From the NCBI GenBank assembly GCA_037074615.1, contig CM073519.1, forward strand, positions 23,519,001 to 23,583,000: a stretch of 64,000 bases of DNA, written 5' to 3'. Below the pieces are notes generated by a model, which was given only the letters and a program-made list of their open reading frames with translations, had not been told where the DNA came from and did not search any database. Below, piece after piece: positions 11,053 to 23,157 of this stretch (position 1 is its first letter; every line of letters starts with the position of its first letter). This DNA is from Leucaena leucocephala. Its lineage: Eukaryota > Streptophyta > Magnoliopsida > Fabales > Fabaceae. The position numbers were made by a program, and so were the translations under genes.

Positions 11053-14000
11053 TGTCATATCCCCAATTTTCTGACATGATGTACCTGTACAGTTTATCTG
11101 CAATAGATATAAGATTCTTGGAATAAACTGTATCAGATTGCAAAAACAAATGGAAGGATTAATAACTAAGGAAAGAATAGGGACCAAAATGTAAATTGAA
11201 AAGTTTGAAGACAAAGAGTTGAAATAGAAATAAAAGGAGGGACCTAAATGCAATTAATGGAAAGTTCAGGAGTGCAATTATTCAAAAGTTAAGGGACCTA
11301 AATGTAAATATGGAAAAGTTGAGCTAAAACAGGCCAAAAATGCCCAGAATCAGATCAGACCCAAAGTTTACCAGTAGATAGACAAAAATATTCCAGTCAG
11401 TTTAACGCAACACAGAATTTTGATTTGAGGTCCCGATTAATTGATATAAATTTCTGAAGTCAGAAGGAATTATTACAGTATTTTTCAGATCTCATAATCA
11501 TATGAGACCTTATAGAAAATTCATATATTTAATATATGAATTTATAAAATTGAGAGAGTCAGGAAAGGAATCCTGTAGAAACCATACGGGATTTTACCAT
11601 GAAATAAAATACTTGATAAATAAGATCGGGGAAGCTATAGTGTGAATTGAGCCATAAAGGCAATACATGCAATAAGCCCATAGTGAGGCCCAAATAGCGC
11701 CATCATGAGCCCATTAAGGTGACTGGACAGTTTATGTGGGCTAGGGACCAGAGCAGTCCAGAAAACGTGCAAACTTACGAAAATGCCCCTGGATGCCTAC
11801 ACTGTACCAGTAGTGGATGGAGATTATTTTGGTCACTCTAGACAGTCTAAAAACGTGTCATATAGTATAAATAGGATTATTTAGAGCCCATATACACCCT
11901 GAGGCAGTATAAAGATGTGTGAAATGACGATTTTGCCCTTAGGGTCAGTACAGTGCACGAAAAGACACCAAGGGTATTTTGGTAATTTCCCAATGGATGG
12001 ATGGTAGATAAATACTCATTCTAACATTTTCAATGATATGAGAAGCCTAGACATTAATTTCCAGGATAGAATACATATCCTGGTATATTATAAAAAATTA
12101 AGAACAAAGCACAGTTCAGTTGTTGTGAAACTGCACTAATCGGTACCGGATTGGACTGGAATTTCTCCAGAAGGTTCCTTGCATGGGCATCACGCCACCT
12201 AACCCTCTTAGGTGTCCCATGAGCTGTCCCACATGATGTAATAATTATTCTTTTTAGAAAAAGTAAAATCCAAGATTAAATGTGAGCCTTTAGATCAAAT
12301 AGCAACCAAATCAATCTTGGCCATCCATTTCAACCCAAATTTCTCTATAAATACCCCCTTATTCAGAACACTTCGTCATGCATGGTGAACCATAGGGAAA
12401 ATCTTGCAAAATTTCCATTCAACCAAGAAAGAAGCAACCAAAGTGAAGTAACAAGCAAGGTAATCTTCTCCCTTGATCTTGAGCTTTCTTCTAGCAAGTT
12501 AGCTCATGGTTTTAAGGGGTTTTCATGCTATATTTCCCTTATGGTTGCTGCTGGAAGTTCTGCTCATATGTGGTTAAAATATGTGTTTTATGTTATGGAT
12601 AGTTTAGACAAGCTTAAACAAGCTAGAATCAAGTGGTATAAGCTTGTGAATTCAAGTATGTTTGGATTTAGGGTTTTGTGTTCTTGCTGGTACTGTACGT
12701 GGTACTGTTCATATGATGGAATTTCATGATTTTGATGCTTCCAATGAGTTTAAAATGGAAAATTGTGTGGGGATAAAGTAGGAGAACAAGTATTGGAAGC
12801 ATTAGAATCAAAATGAGAATTTTTGGAAAACAAGAGCATGCATTTCGGTTTGGCACTGTAGCAATTGGTATGTTTTGATTTTGGAAATTCTGATTTCATA
12901 TTTGGATTCTACATGAAAAATTATGTGGAAATGAACCATGAGAATTTATTTTGGAAAGGTGGAAGTAGGAAACATAAATTAGAGAAAGAAAGGGAGCTAG
13001 TGAAAACCTAGTCTTGGATTTGATTTCAAGTTGAGTTGTAACTTAATATTACGTTGTAATGGCTAGGTTTTGACATTTGTGAAGGAAGGAAATCACTTCA
13101 AGAAGGTCTTGACCAAGATAGCTAAGAGGTAGCAAGGATACCTTACTATAACTCATGTTTGTTTAATTATTTTGCTTGCTTGTTGATTATGGTGTTTGGT
13201 TGAGCTTGAGCTTATGTCATCATGTTATGATGAAGTATGAATGATTGCAACTCCTTACAAGTTATGTCATGACAATATGCATGTTAGAGTTTGCTTATGT
13301 ACCATTATGAAGTAGCTCCCATCACATGATAACATGTTAAGCATACAATTATTCATGCATGATATTATAGTTTGTGTAACTTGCTATTAGGATTTCCATG
13401 AAATCTCATTCCTTCCACATGCATAACTATGTTTTAGGTGCTGGATCCTCTCAAGGGAAGAGAGTAATTGTTGATAATTAAGTTTGTATAACAAGTTATA
13501 TGATTTACATGACAATATGGGATGATATGCTAGTGTGTATGATTTATGTTTCTGTAACCCTATTTTGAGGCCATGGTGATGTGACAATGTTTATGAAATC
13601 TAACTCAACGAGTTTTAGACTGAAACTTGGCATGATTAAATTTAATATACATAGCTTTAAATGAACACCAAGAATGCCTTAATTGGATAAGTATCCGAAT
13701 TGTTATGATTTTCCAAAGTTGAAAGTAAGATCTGGAATTGAGATAAAACGAGTGCTGAGAGGAAGTGACGTTCACGCAATGATTTCATATATCAAATGAA
13801 CGAAGTTTTCTATGAAATTTGGTGAGCTTAAAGAGGACGTCTAGAGATTTAATTCCATATGTAACACAGTTCATTTGGATAAGTAACCAAAGAGAAATGA
13901 ATTTTTGAAGTTAAGCAAAGAAACTGGAACTTCCAGATTTTTACCAAATGAACAGTGATTTTTAACCAATAAACTGATTTCATTTGGACCATAAAACCTT

Positions 14001-14258
14001 AGTTTCATATTTTTCCCTCAAATATTTACGAAATATATTTCATTAGAAATTGGAACCACATTATTTTGATTTTTCTACAATTAATTATGAATTTTCAAAG
14101 TAGGGTACATGTTCTGGAATTATCAAATGAACAGTAACAGTAAACAGTACCCGAAAGCAAGTCTTTTGGAAATGGATATTTTCAAAGCAAATGATCATGT
14201 AATTAGTTCCAATCACTTCTAATGGAGTATAATTGAGGTTAAAAGTAAGGATGTGACA
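11053..14258 (+). repeat. 3' LTR of the chromovirus
   Basis: It runs TGTCATATCC to GGATGTGACA and aligns end to end with 1905-5116. A small deletion lies near 11271, and more than 40 differences fall in the first 900 bp. Between 11960 and 12803 it is identical to the 5' LTR. TATA is at 12346-12353, donor GT at 12460, hairpin at 13391-13405. Confidence 0.95.
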
Positions 14259-14263
14259 GGAGC
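14259..14263. repeat. Target-site duplication GGAGC, right copy
   Basis: Exact copy of 1900-1904, directly after the 3' LTR. Confidence 0.93.
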
Positions 14264-16167
14264 AACATAACCTTAACATCAAGCATACTCTAACATACAT
14301 ATTGTCATGACATATAGTGCAAGTAGATGTAGTAACCCATCATAGATCATGGCAACATAGCGCATATCATCAATACATAAAAACCTCAACCAACCATCAT
14401 AAACTCAATGCAATTAAATAATCAACATAGTAAACTTTAAAGTATTATATCCTAGCTACCTCTTAGAGTATCCTTGATATTTTCCTCTAGTGTGAGAGTC
14501 TCCTTAGGCAAATATCAAAGCCTATACATTACAAAGTAATGGCATATCACAATACAATCCATAAACATAATTATAATGCTTAAGCTCTCTAAGTACCCTT
14601 TTTAATTCACTTTTAGAGGTTTTAGTTATATCTATAAAAAATTAATTTCCAAGGTTCAATCCTACATCATGTTCCTTGTAGAATTCAATTATGAAGTTAG
14701 AATTTTAAAATTTCAACTCTATGCCTAGGTCTAGATAGAACTGTGAACAACCATAAAAAATCTAAAAATTTGACATTTTGATTCAAATGCTTGCTTCTTT
14801 AATTAACCCCACACAATTTTGCATTTTAAACCCATTGGAAGCATCAAAATAAACAAATTTAACATCCTTCCTATAGTTCTCTGCAGTGGTAGCAAGTATG
14901 CCATACATAGAATTCCAATAATATATGGATTATGTAAGCTTAAACCACTTAAATCTAACTTATGTCAACTTGTCTTAACTACTTATAACTTGGAATTCCT
15001 CTTCCCCTTTCAATTATGAATTTTGGACAGAATACACAAGAGAGACAAAATGACATTTCAACCACCAAATCAAAAGATTAATCTTCCAACTACACAACCT
15101 AAAGCTTGGAGGAAGAATTTACCTTGATTTCCTTGAAGTTTGGAAGATTGGAAGCTTTATTTTAGGTTGAGTAAAATTTTTGCAAGAGGTTCCCTATAGT
15201 AGCCAAAGTTCTATCCATGGAAGGGTTATGGGTATTTATAGGTAACTTCAAGATTAGATCAATGGCCAAAATTAAATCCTATAATTGATGGCCAAGATTT
15301 CATCTTACAAAAAATCAAGGGTATATATTTAACCACCTAGCTCTCTTACATCATCACCTCCTTCTCTTTACATCATCCATATGACATCATCATGCTTAGG
15401 TCGTGCCATCTTATGGAAGAAGAAGGCTTCTTGGAAAATCCTATCCAATCATGTATCGGCTCAGTCAACTTTTCTGAAAACCACATTGTTTTCTAAATAT
15501 ATTTTTTATGAGAATTTATAATTTATTTTTTAACATTAGATTCAGTGTCTATATTCTTCCTTCCTTTAAGATTATTGGAGTGGGTAAGAGTTTTATTACT
15601 TGAACCTTAGAAATGATCAAAAGGACTTTTATTCCTTTTATAACACTAGGGGATTTTCGTCTTTTTACATTTCACTAGGGTATTTCTTAGCCATGGTCCC
15701 CTATTCTTGTAGCCCTCTTGACCTCCAATCCAAGGTTATATCCTATGTTATATATCTGATCTAATATTATCTGAAAACTTCTACTGTAAATTTAATTTCT
15801 TCATAAATTCATAACAATTAATAGGAGCCTCAAATCAAAATTCTAACCGTGGTCAAAGGGCTAAAAAAAATCCCTCTATCTTTTCCTGACTTCAAATTTA
15901 TTGGGTTTCCAGGTATATTTCATATTTACATTTGCTTCCTTTGACTTTTCCAATAATGATACCTATATCCCTTAATTATTCAAAATTATGCTTAATGCTC
16001 TTAACTTGTTTGTACATTTACTTTAAGCTTTGGAACATTTATAATTTTCACTTTAGTCCCTTTAAACTTCTTACTTAGGATCTAAAGGACCTTTTTCCTT
16101 TATAATTTAGTCTTTCCTCTAACCATATTCTAATATGACCTTAGACAGGAAATTTAGGGATATGACA
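14264..16167 (-). repeat. Right part of the older minus-strand gypsy LTR
   Basis: On the minus strand it starts TGTCATATCC at 16167. Minus-strand TATA box at 15233-15240 and donor AAG|GTAAAT at 15122. It joins 1841-1904 across the chromovirus. Open frames here are short and unrecognised. Confidence 0.75.
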
Positions 16168-17499
16168 TCAAAATGTAGAACCCTAGGAAACTTTCTAAAT
16201 CTAATTATTCACTCATAAAAAACCTATTACCCTAGAATGAATTTAATTCATAAGTAATTATTCAAGAACTACTTAGCTTGCAATCCTAATACTAGTTATG
16301 GTTTATCCTCTAAGAAAATTAAGAACTTTCACCGAAAGTTCCTTTTAGGGTTTCTAATGAAATCCTTTCAATAATATGTTCAACCACACAATTCAAAAAG
16401 AACTTTAAGAAGAAGTGATAAGAATATATACAAGAGGAATAAATATACGAATGAATATCAAAAATCATAACTGGTAAAAGGATCACAATAGTTTGACACC
16501 ATGATCACAATAAAAATATAGAGCTCAAGCCTACAACTTCCATCCTCAATAAGGAGGAGAACTAGCCATTCATGTGGCTAGATGACACCATGATGAATAA
16601 TAGAAGCAAGAGAATAATGGAGGAGATAAGAGATGTAATGATTGCAAGTGAGATGAATGGAGGAGCCTTGGGACCTTTTATATAGCCTTAGGTTATGGCC
16701 TTGGTGTCTTCGTTGTTGATTTGGGACTCTTACTGGATTGAATTAAGATAAGAAAACTTAGGAATAATTTGTGAGATATTTTTTTGGATAAAATTACGAG
16801 AAAATGGAGTAAATCCCATGGAAGAGGAGGAGGAATATTAATTTGTAATATTGATGTTGTCAGTGAAGTCTTGAATTATCTCTTAGATTATCTTCTTTTC
16901 CAAATTCAATCCTAGGATAATATAATATTTTAATACATGAATCCATTATCTATGGAGCCATATATTAAACTAAATTCCTATATCCAATTGTAAGATATAA
17001 ATCAAGATGAATTTATATATTTTGTGTGGTGATTTGAAATATTTGGAAGAAGAGATTTCAAATTTTAAATCCATGATATTGGAAGAATGTATTTGAAATA
17101 TTCAAAGTCGATATTAATTTAAATTTTAAAAGATTCATTTTGACTAATTCAAATATTAATATCATACTAATATATTAAAAGGGGATAAAATGATTTCCAC
17201 TAATTAGATAATAGTAATTTCTCTTTTAATAAATTAATACGTATTTTTACCATCTTATACTTCATTAATCTTAGGTGGCTCCTCTTGCAGGCTAGTGGAT
17301 TCAATCATAATTAATTATTTTTCTTTTCTTCCTAAAAATAAAAAAAGATAAAATTACCTTCGTGTATATCAGTGTGATTAAGAAAATAATAAAATTAGTA
17401 CAAGCACAAGAAAATTACTATTTTAGTTTTTGAATGCATATAGTCAATTAAAGCACAAAATAAGTACAACTTCTATAATAATACCTATCAAACATGTAA
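16168..17499. other. AT-rich sequence without recognised gene
   Basis: No coding similarity seen. About 16520-16740 resembles 61030-61190 (ATGAATGGAGGAG...TTTATATAG in both). This suggests two diverged copies of one repeat, probably an LTR promoter region. Confidence 0.4.
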
Positions 17500-17644
17500 A
17501 TTCCCTAAAGTAGATAGAAAATAATATAATAAAATAGCGATTCATTAAACCGCTAGAATAGCATTTTGACCACATGTAGAAAATGTTTTTTAGCAACTGA
17601 ATTTCTAGCGGTTTACTCAACCAATATAAAACCAATTTGTAGTG
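17500..17644 (-). mobile_element. CACTA-like transposon end
   Basis: On the minus strand the segment starts CACTACAAATTGG at 17644, followed by subterminal inverted motifs around AACCGCTAGAA (17550-17620), the usual style of plant CACTA termini. The other end was not found, so its extent is unknown. Confidence 0.45.
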
Positions 17645-17758
17645 GTTGCTAGAAACACCATAAATTAACTAGTACAATTTTGTTCCTAATCAAATTTATA
17701 CTTTAACCCAATTAAAATTAGACAAGTTCTTCTTTAAAATAGAGAATATGCTGAAAAA

Positions 17759-18433
17759 AGGGAAACCCCTTAAAAACTACCTTTTGAATTTTTAAATTCC
17801 AAAATGATCATCCTAACTTCTAAAATTTCAAATTCATACTCATGACTAAATATGGATTTTAAAATTTGGATACTTTTACAATTTTTCCCTTTGCTTTAGC
17901 CAATGATATTTACTAATTTTGTAATGCAATTTACTACACTTTAATATGTTTGATTTCAAAAAAAAAATGGTTGTCGTTTGTATTACTCTTATAGTAAATA
18001 TCTAATAATGTATAATAAATTTTGTTATAAAAGTAGTCAATCTCCCAAATAATTTATTTATTTTATGTTTGACATATAAAAAGGTGATTGTTAATTGCAT
18101 TACTTTTGTTGTAAATATTTAATGAAGTATAATAAATTTCTTTCCAAAAGTAGTAAATCTCCCCAAGGAATACATTTAATTTAAAATATTTGAGATCTAA
18201 AAAATAGTTATCAATTATATTACTATTGTTGTAAATATATAATGAAGTATAGTAAATTGCATTACGAAAGTAGTAAATCATATGTGGTTAAAGTAAAGGG
18301 TAAATTTGTAAAAGCATTCAAATCTCAAAATCCCTAAAATAGTCATGAGTATGAATTTGAAATTTTGAAAATTGGTATGATGATTTTGAAATTTAGAAAT
18401 TCAAAACGTATTTTTTAGGGATTTACCCCCAAA
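17759..18433. mobile_element. Non-autonomous inverted-repeat element with inner tandem repeats
   Basis: About 145 bp at 17759-17905 pairs with the reverse complement of 18285-18433. Shared stretches include ATTCATACTCATGACTA and the outer GGG...CCCTAAAAA part. Arms this long suggest a Mutator-like MITE. Flanks share only an A-run, so no duplication can be called. No ORF. Confidence 0.65.
17970..18275 (+). repeat. Tandem repeat of about 118 bp, 2.6 copies
   Basis: Units follow the order (T)ATTAC..TTGT..GTAAATAT..AATGAAGTATAATAAATT..AAAAGTAGTAAATCTCC. They fill the centre of the inverted-repeat element. Confidence 0.6.
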
Positions 18434-18510
18434 AAAGTAGCAAATAATTTAAAGATTTATAACAAAATGAACTTGAATCACTCATAAGCTCAAAGAATGA
18501 TATAATAATT

Positions 18511-19247
18511 AGAGTAAAATACTCTAGCTACGCCTCAGTTTACTTTAATTACAGTTTACTTTAATTACATATATCTTCCCTTTATTTGATAACTTATATA
18601 AACATCTCTTAGAAATAAAAGGTATACTACCAAAACGTCGGTTATGTTTGTTATATTCAATTTCCATCTACCTAAAATGTTAGTTGTCCATTAAGTTTAA
18701 CTATTTATATTTTGTTTTGACCAAAATACCCATCTTTTAAATAAGAATTATTTAAATAATTATATTTACCAATAAAATTTATATAACCAAAAAATATTTC
18801 TGATACATATATTTTCAAACTTTCTAATATGTCATATAATTTATTGATTTTGATGATTTTATTATACATTTTATGATTTTAATTTTTCATCATATTTATT
18901 GAAGTTTATTTCTTTTAATTTATTAAATAGCTAAAAATATATTTCCAACACATTTTATTCACATTTAAAAATATATTTTCTAAAGCATTTAAATTTAAAA
19001 ATTCAAAATTTTCACACATTTTTTGATATGAACAATATAAACACATTTAGTCCAGGCATTTAATATGTAGGGCAAATTAGTAAAAAATTATTTTAATTTA
19101 AATTTTTATTAAGAAATATACTTTTAGTATCCTTTTAGAATATTCTTAACGAAGTTAAAGGTTTGAACTTTAAGTGTATGTTTTTAAAATAGAGCAGGGT
19201 CTGTGTAATTAAAGTAATATAGAAGGGTGGTTAGAGTATTTTACTCT
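18511..19247. mobile_element. Small inverted-repeat element (MITE-like)
   Basis: The left end AGAGTAAAATACTCTA and the right end, its inverse, match. Further inward TTACTTTAATTACA is shared in inverted order. AATAATT flanks both ends (18504-18510 and 19248-19254), a possible 7-bp target duplication. The interior is AT-rich and non-coding. Confidence 0.6.
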
Positions 19248-19322
19248 AATAATTATTATGGATAAATCAAGATTTTATAACACCATCGTTTTTAAGGTAG
19301 AGAGAAAAACGTAAATAACCAA

Positions 19323-19500
19323 CAAGTGCCTAGTTAATTTGGTAATGTCGTCTAACCAACATGCGCGGGATCTTAGATTTGAACCCTAGTTGCAGCAACA
19401 TTAAATCTTGTTGAGAGAGCTTCCCACTTGAAAGGTCCCATAAATGATCGATCCAGATTAGTTGGTTGCTTGAAAACCTGGTAATTAGGGTATAGAAAAA
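19323..19500 (+). mobile_element. Probable tRNA-derived SINE remnant
   Basis: TAGTTAATTTGG (19331-19342) fits a pol III A box and GATTTGAACC (19376-19385) a B box, 34 nt apart. The downstream body resembles plant SINEs and ends near GGGTATAGAAAAAG. No cloverleaf forms, so it is not a tRNA gene. No clear target duplication. Confidence 0.4.
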
Positions 19501-19905
19501 GAGCTAGATATCGGATGGTTAAAAGTGTAAAATTCTCCTTTAGATTACCATAATTAACCACCTTAAATGATTTTTACCAAAATTGGCTAGAAACTAACTA
19601 TAATAAAAATAAGTTTTGTTAATCATTTGAAATTTATCATAGCTAAAGAAAGAAAATTTTACTTCTAAAGAGTTAACTCTGATAGAAAAATGAAAAACTA
19701 CCCTCACGCACTATCATAGTCAAAAGAGTTCAACTTATTTTGAAAAGCTTATCCATGATAGAAAAGAGTAAAAATTATATAAAGATATTATTATAGATAT
19801 AAGAGCTACACACAACATTCGCATATAAAACTATATTAGAAAGGATTTGGGTTGAAGCCCCTATTAACACCACTATCACAGTTATTCTCACAACCATCTC
19901 AAATG
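19501..19905. other. Unassigned AT-rich sequence
   Basis: No gene, repeat or motif that I can support. Confidence 0.4.
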
Positions 19906-19910
19906 GACCT
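19906..19910. repeat. Target-site duplication GACCT, left copy
   Basis: Repeated exactly at 23153-23157, on the other side of the solo LTR. Confidence 0.9.
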
Positions 19911-20762
19911 TTTCACATCCTTACTTTTAACCTTAATTATATTCAATTAGAAGTTATTAGAATCAATTATATGATCATTTTCTTTGAAAACATTCATTTC
20001 CAAAAAAATTACTCTCGGGTATTGTTCACTTTTACTGTTCATTTGGTAATTTTAGAACATGTACCCTACTTTGAAAATTTATAATTAATTGTAGAAAAAT
20101 AAAAATAATGTGGTTCTAATTTCTAATGAAAGCTCTTTCATATATCTTTGAGGAAAAAAATATGAAACTGAGGTTTTCTTATCCACATGAAATCAGTTTA
20201 TTGGTTAAAAATCACTATTCATTTGGTAAAATCTGGAAGTTCTAGTTTCTTTCCTTAACTTCAAAAATTCATTTCTCTTTGGTTACTTATCCAAATGAAC
20301 TGTGTTACCTATGGATTTGAATCTCTAGACATCCTCTTTAAGCTCACAAAAGTTCATGGAAAATCTTTTTTAGTTGCTATACAAACTCAACATGTGAATG
20401 TCATTGCCTATAATCACTCCCTTTATCTCAATTCCAGATTTTAATTCCAACTTTGGAAAATCATAACAATTCGGATACTTATCCAATTAAGTCTTTCTTA
20501 GTGTCCATTCAAATCTCTATATCTTATCTATTATCATGCCAAATTTCAGACTAAAATGCATTGATTAGATACTGTAAATATCATCAAAAGGTCACAGCCT
20601 CAGAACACCAACACATGAACATTCAATATACATTCCAGCATATGCTTCCATAATGTCAAGCAACTCATTTGACTTATTGTACATGTCTAACCATCCATGC
20701 TTACCCTCTTTCCTTGAGAAATCCCAGTACCTAAAACATGGTTATGCATATGGAAGGAATGA

Positions 20763-20777
20763 GATTTCATGGAAATC
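20763..20777 (-). other. LTR hairpin, 6-bp stem
   Basis: GATTTC-ATG-GAAATC, the minus-strand equivalent of 4249-4263. Confidence 0.55.
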
Positions 20778-21812
20778 CCAATAGCAAGTTACACAAACCA
20801 TAATATCATGCATGAATAATTGGATGTTTAACATGTTATCATGAGATGAGAGCTACTTCATTATGGTACATAAGCAAACTCTAACATGCATATTTTCATG
20901 ACATAACTTGCAAGGAGTTGCAATCATTCATACTTCATCATAACATGATGACATAAGCTCAAGCTCAACCAAAAACCATAATCAACAAGCAAGCAAACAA
21001 TTAAACAAACATGAGTTATAGTTAGGTATCCTTACTACCTCTTAGTTATCCTTGTCAAGGTCTTCTTGAGGTGCTTTCATTCCTTCACAAATGCCAAAAC
21101 CTAGCCATTACACAATAATATCAAGTTACAACTCAACTTGAATACAAAGCCAAGACTAGGTTTTCACTAGCTCCCTTTCTTTCTCTACTTTATGTTTCTA
21201 ACTTCAATCTTTCCAAAATAAATTCTCATGGCTCATTTCCACATAATTTTTCATGTATAATCTAAATATGAAACTAGAATTTCTAAAATCAAAACACTTC
21301 AGTTGCTACAGTACAAAACTGAAGTGAAGCCCTTAATTCCCAAAAATTCACATTTTGATTTCAATGCTTCCAACACTTGTTCTCCTACTTTATCCCCACA
21401 CAATTTTCCATTTTAAACTCATTGGAAGCATCAAAATCATGAAATACCATTATATGAACAGTGCCACATACAATACCAGCAAGAACACAAAATCCTAAAT
21501 CCAAACATACTTGAATTCCCAAGCTTATACCACTTGATTCTAGCTTGTTTAAGCTTGTCTAAACTATCCATAACATAAAACTCATATTCCAACCCCATAT
21601 GGACAGCACTTCCAGCAGCAACCATAAGGGAAATAGAGCACAAAAACCCCTTAAAACCAAGAGTTAACTTACTATAACAAAGCTCAAGATCAAGGGAGAT
21701 GATTACCTTGCTTCTTGCTTCAAGTTGTGTGCTTCTTTCTTGGTTGAGTGGAAATTTTGCAAGAGTTTCCCGATGGTTCCAAGGGATACTGAATAGGTCT
21801 GAAATGAGGGGG

Positions 21813-21820
21813 TATTTATA
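21813..21820 (-). promoter_or_regulatory. TATA box of the solo LTR
   Basis: TATAAATA on the minus strand, homologous to 3204-3211. Confidence 0.65.
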
Positions 21821-23152
21821 GAGAAATTTGGGTGAAAATGGATGGCCAAGATTGATTTGTATACTATTTGATCCAAGGGCTCACATTTAATCTTGAATTT
21901 AACTTTTTCTAAAATGAATAATTATGACATCATGTTGGACAGCTCATGGGACACCTAAGAGGGGTATGTGGCGTGCTGTCCATATAAGGAAGCTTCTGGA
22001 AAAATTACAGTCCAATCCGGTACCGATCGGAGCAATTTCATAACAACTGGATTGTGTTATGTTCCTAATTTTTTATAATATACCAGGATATGTATTATGT
22101 CCTATAAATTAATATCTAGTCTTCTCATACCATTGAAAATGATATACTGAAGATTTATCTGCCATCTATCCCTTGAGAAATGGCCAAAATACCCTTGGTG
22201 TCCTTTATTGTACTTTACTAACCCTAAGGGTATAATTATCATTTCACCCCTCTTTGTACTGCCTTAGGGCATATACTGGCTTAACTAATCATATTTATTC
22301 CATGTGCCACGTTTTTAGCCTAGCCCATATGACCAAAATGCCCTCCATCCATCACTAGTACAATCCGAGCATCTAGGGGCATTTTTGTAATTTCACACCT
22401 TTTCTGGACACTGGCCCATTCTACTGATGAACTGGTACCTAGGTTTTGGGCCCTCCGTGGCGTCATTATGGGCCTATATATGAGGCCATCTGATCTTATT
22501 CTATCCAAGCTCACATACCGAGAAGTTCTATTATCGGATCACGGGTGTTATCAAACTCCTATCAAAATTCACTGTTATGGGAATAACTTTTTATACAGGA
22601 ATTCTTTCGGGGTTCTGTCAGATTCATAACATCTAACATTGTAGGGAACACTTTCCTGTAATTCCCCTACTTATATATGATGTCCATAGAATCTGATAAA
22701 AATTCAGATAACTTTTAGACTATCAGATAATTTTCTGCTGTCTATAGCCCTAATAAAATTTCTATATCATGCCAGATTAACTAGTGTAACTTCCTCTATT
22801 TACTAATGGAATGTGGGACTGGAAAAAATTTGGGCAGTTATAACCCTTTATGGGCTGATCTTTCTATAATTACAATTTTGTCCTTGAACTTTTCTCTTAA
22901 ATTACATTTATGTCCCTAACTTTTTGCATATTTATATTTAGGTCCCTAAACTTTTGAAAATTATCACTTTTGGCCCAACTTTTGTTTCTACTTTAACTTT
23001 TAGACTTTAATCTTTTCTACTTTATGTTTAGGTCCTTATCTTTCTTCAATACTCATCTAATCTTTATCATTTCTTCTGATCTTCGTCATGATCCTTTCTA
23101 AACCTCTTTCCACTATTAGTATTATACAAATATGAAAAAATAGGATATGATA

Positions 23153-23157
23153 GACCT
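23153..23157. repeat. Target-site duplication GACCT, right copy
   Basis: Exact match of 19906-19910. Confidence 0.9.

Larger units (their letters stand above)
1905..14258 (+). mobile_element. Full-length Tekay/Del-type chromovirus (Ty3/gypsy), decayed
   Basis: A 12,354-bp LTR retrotransposon bounded by GGAGC duplications. The order is 5' LTR (3212 bp), methionine-tRNA primer site, an extra acidic open frame, gag, protease, RT, RNase H, integrase, chromodomain, polypurine tract and 3' LTR (3206 bp). The chromodomain after integrase, the TGGTATCAGAGC primer site and the GAGGACGAAAT motif before the polypurine tract are known marks of the Tekay (Del) clade. It cannot be autonomous: there are about twenty in-frame stops and at least two frameshifts. 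The LTRs differ by roughly 2-5% outside one identical block, so insertion is not recent. Confidence 0.93.
19911..23152 (-). mobile_element. Solo gypsy LTR, same family as the chromovirus
   Basis: 3242 bp, minus strand, alignable with the chromovirus LTRs over its whole length, with GACCT on both sides and no internal region. It therefore arose by recombination between two LTRs. It carries TATA (21813-21820), donor AAG|GTAATC (21706) and the hairpin (20763-20777). Both termini are mutated by single bases. Confidence 0.92.

Noticed and set aside
19331..19386. A tRNA gene suggested by A and B box-like motifs
   Set aside because: No acceptor stem or cloverleaf can be drawn; a SINE remnant is the better reading.
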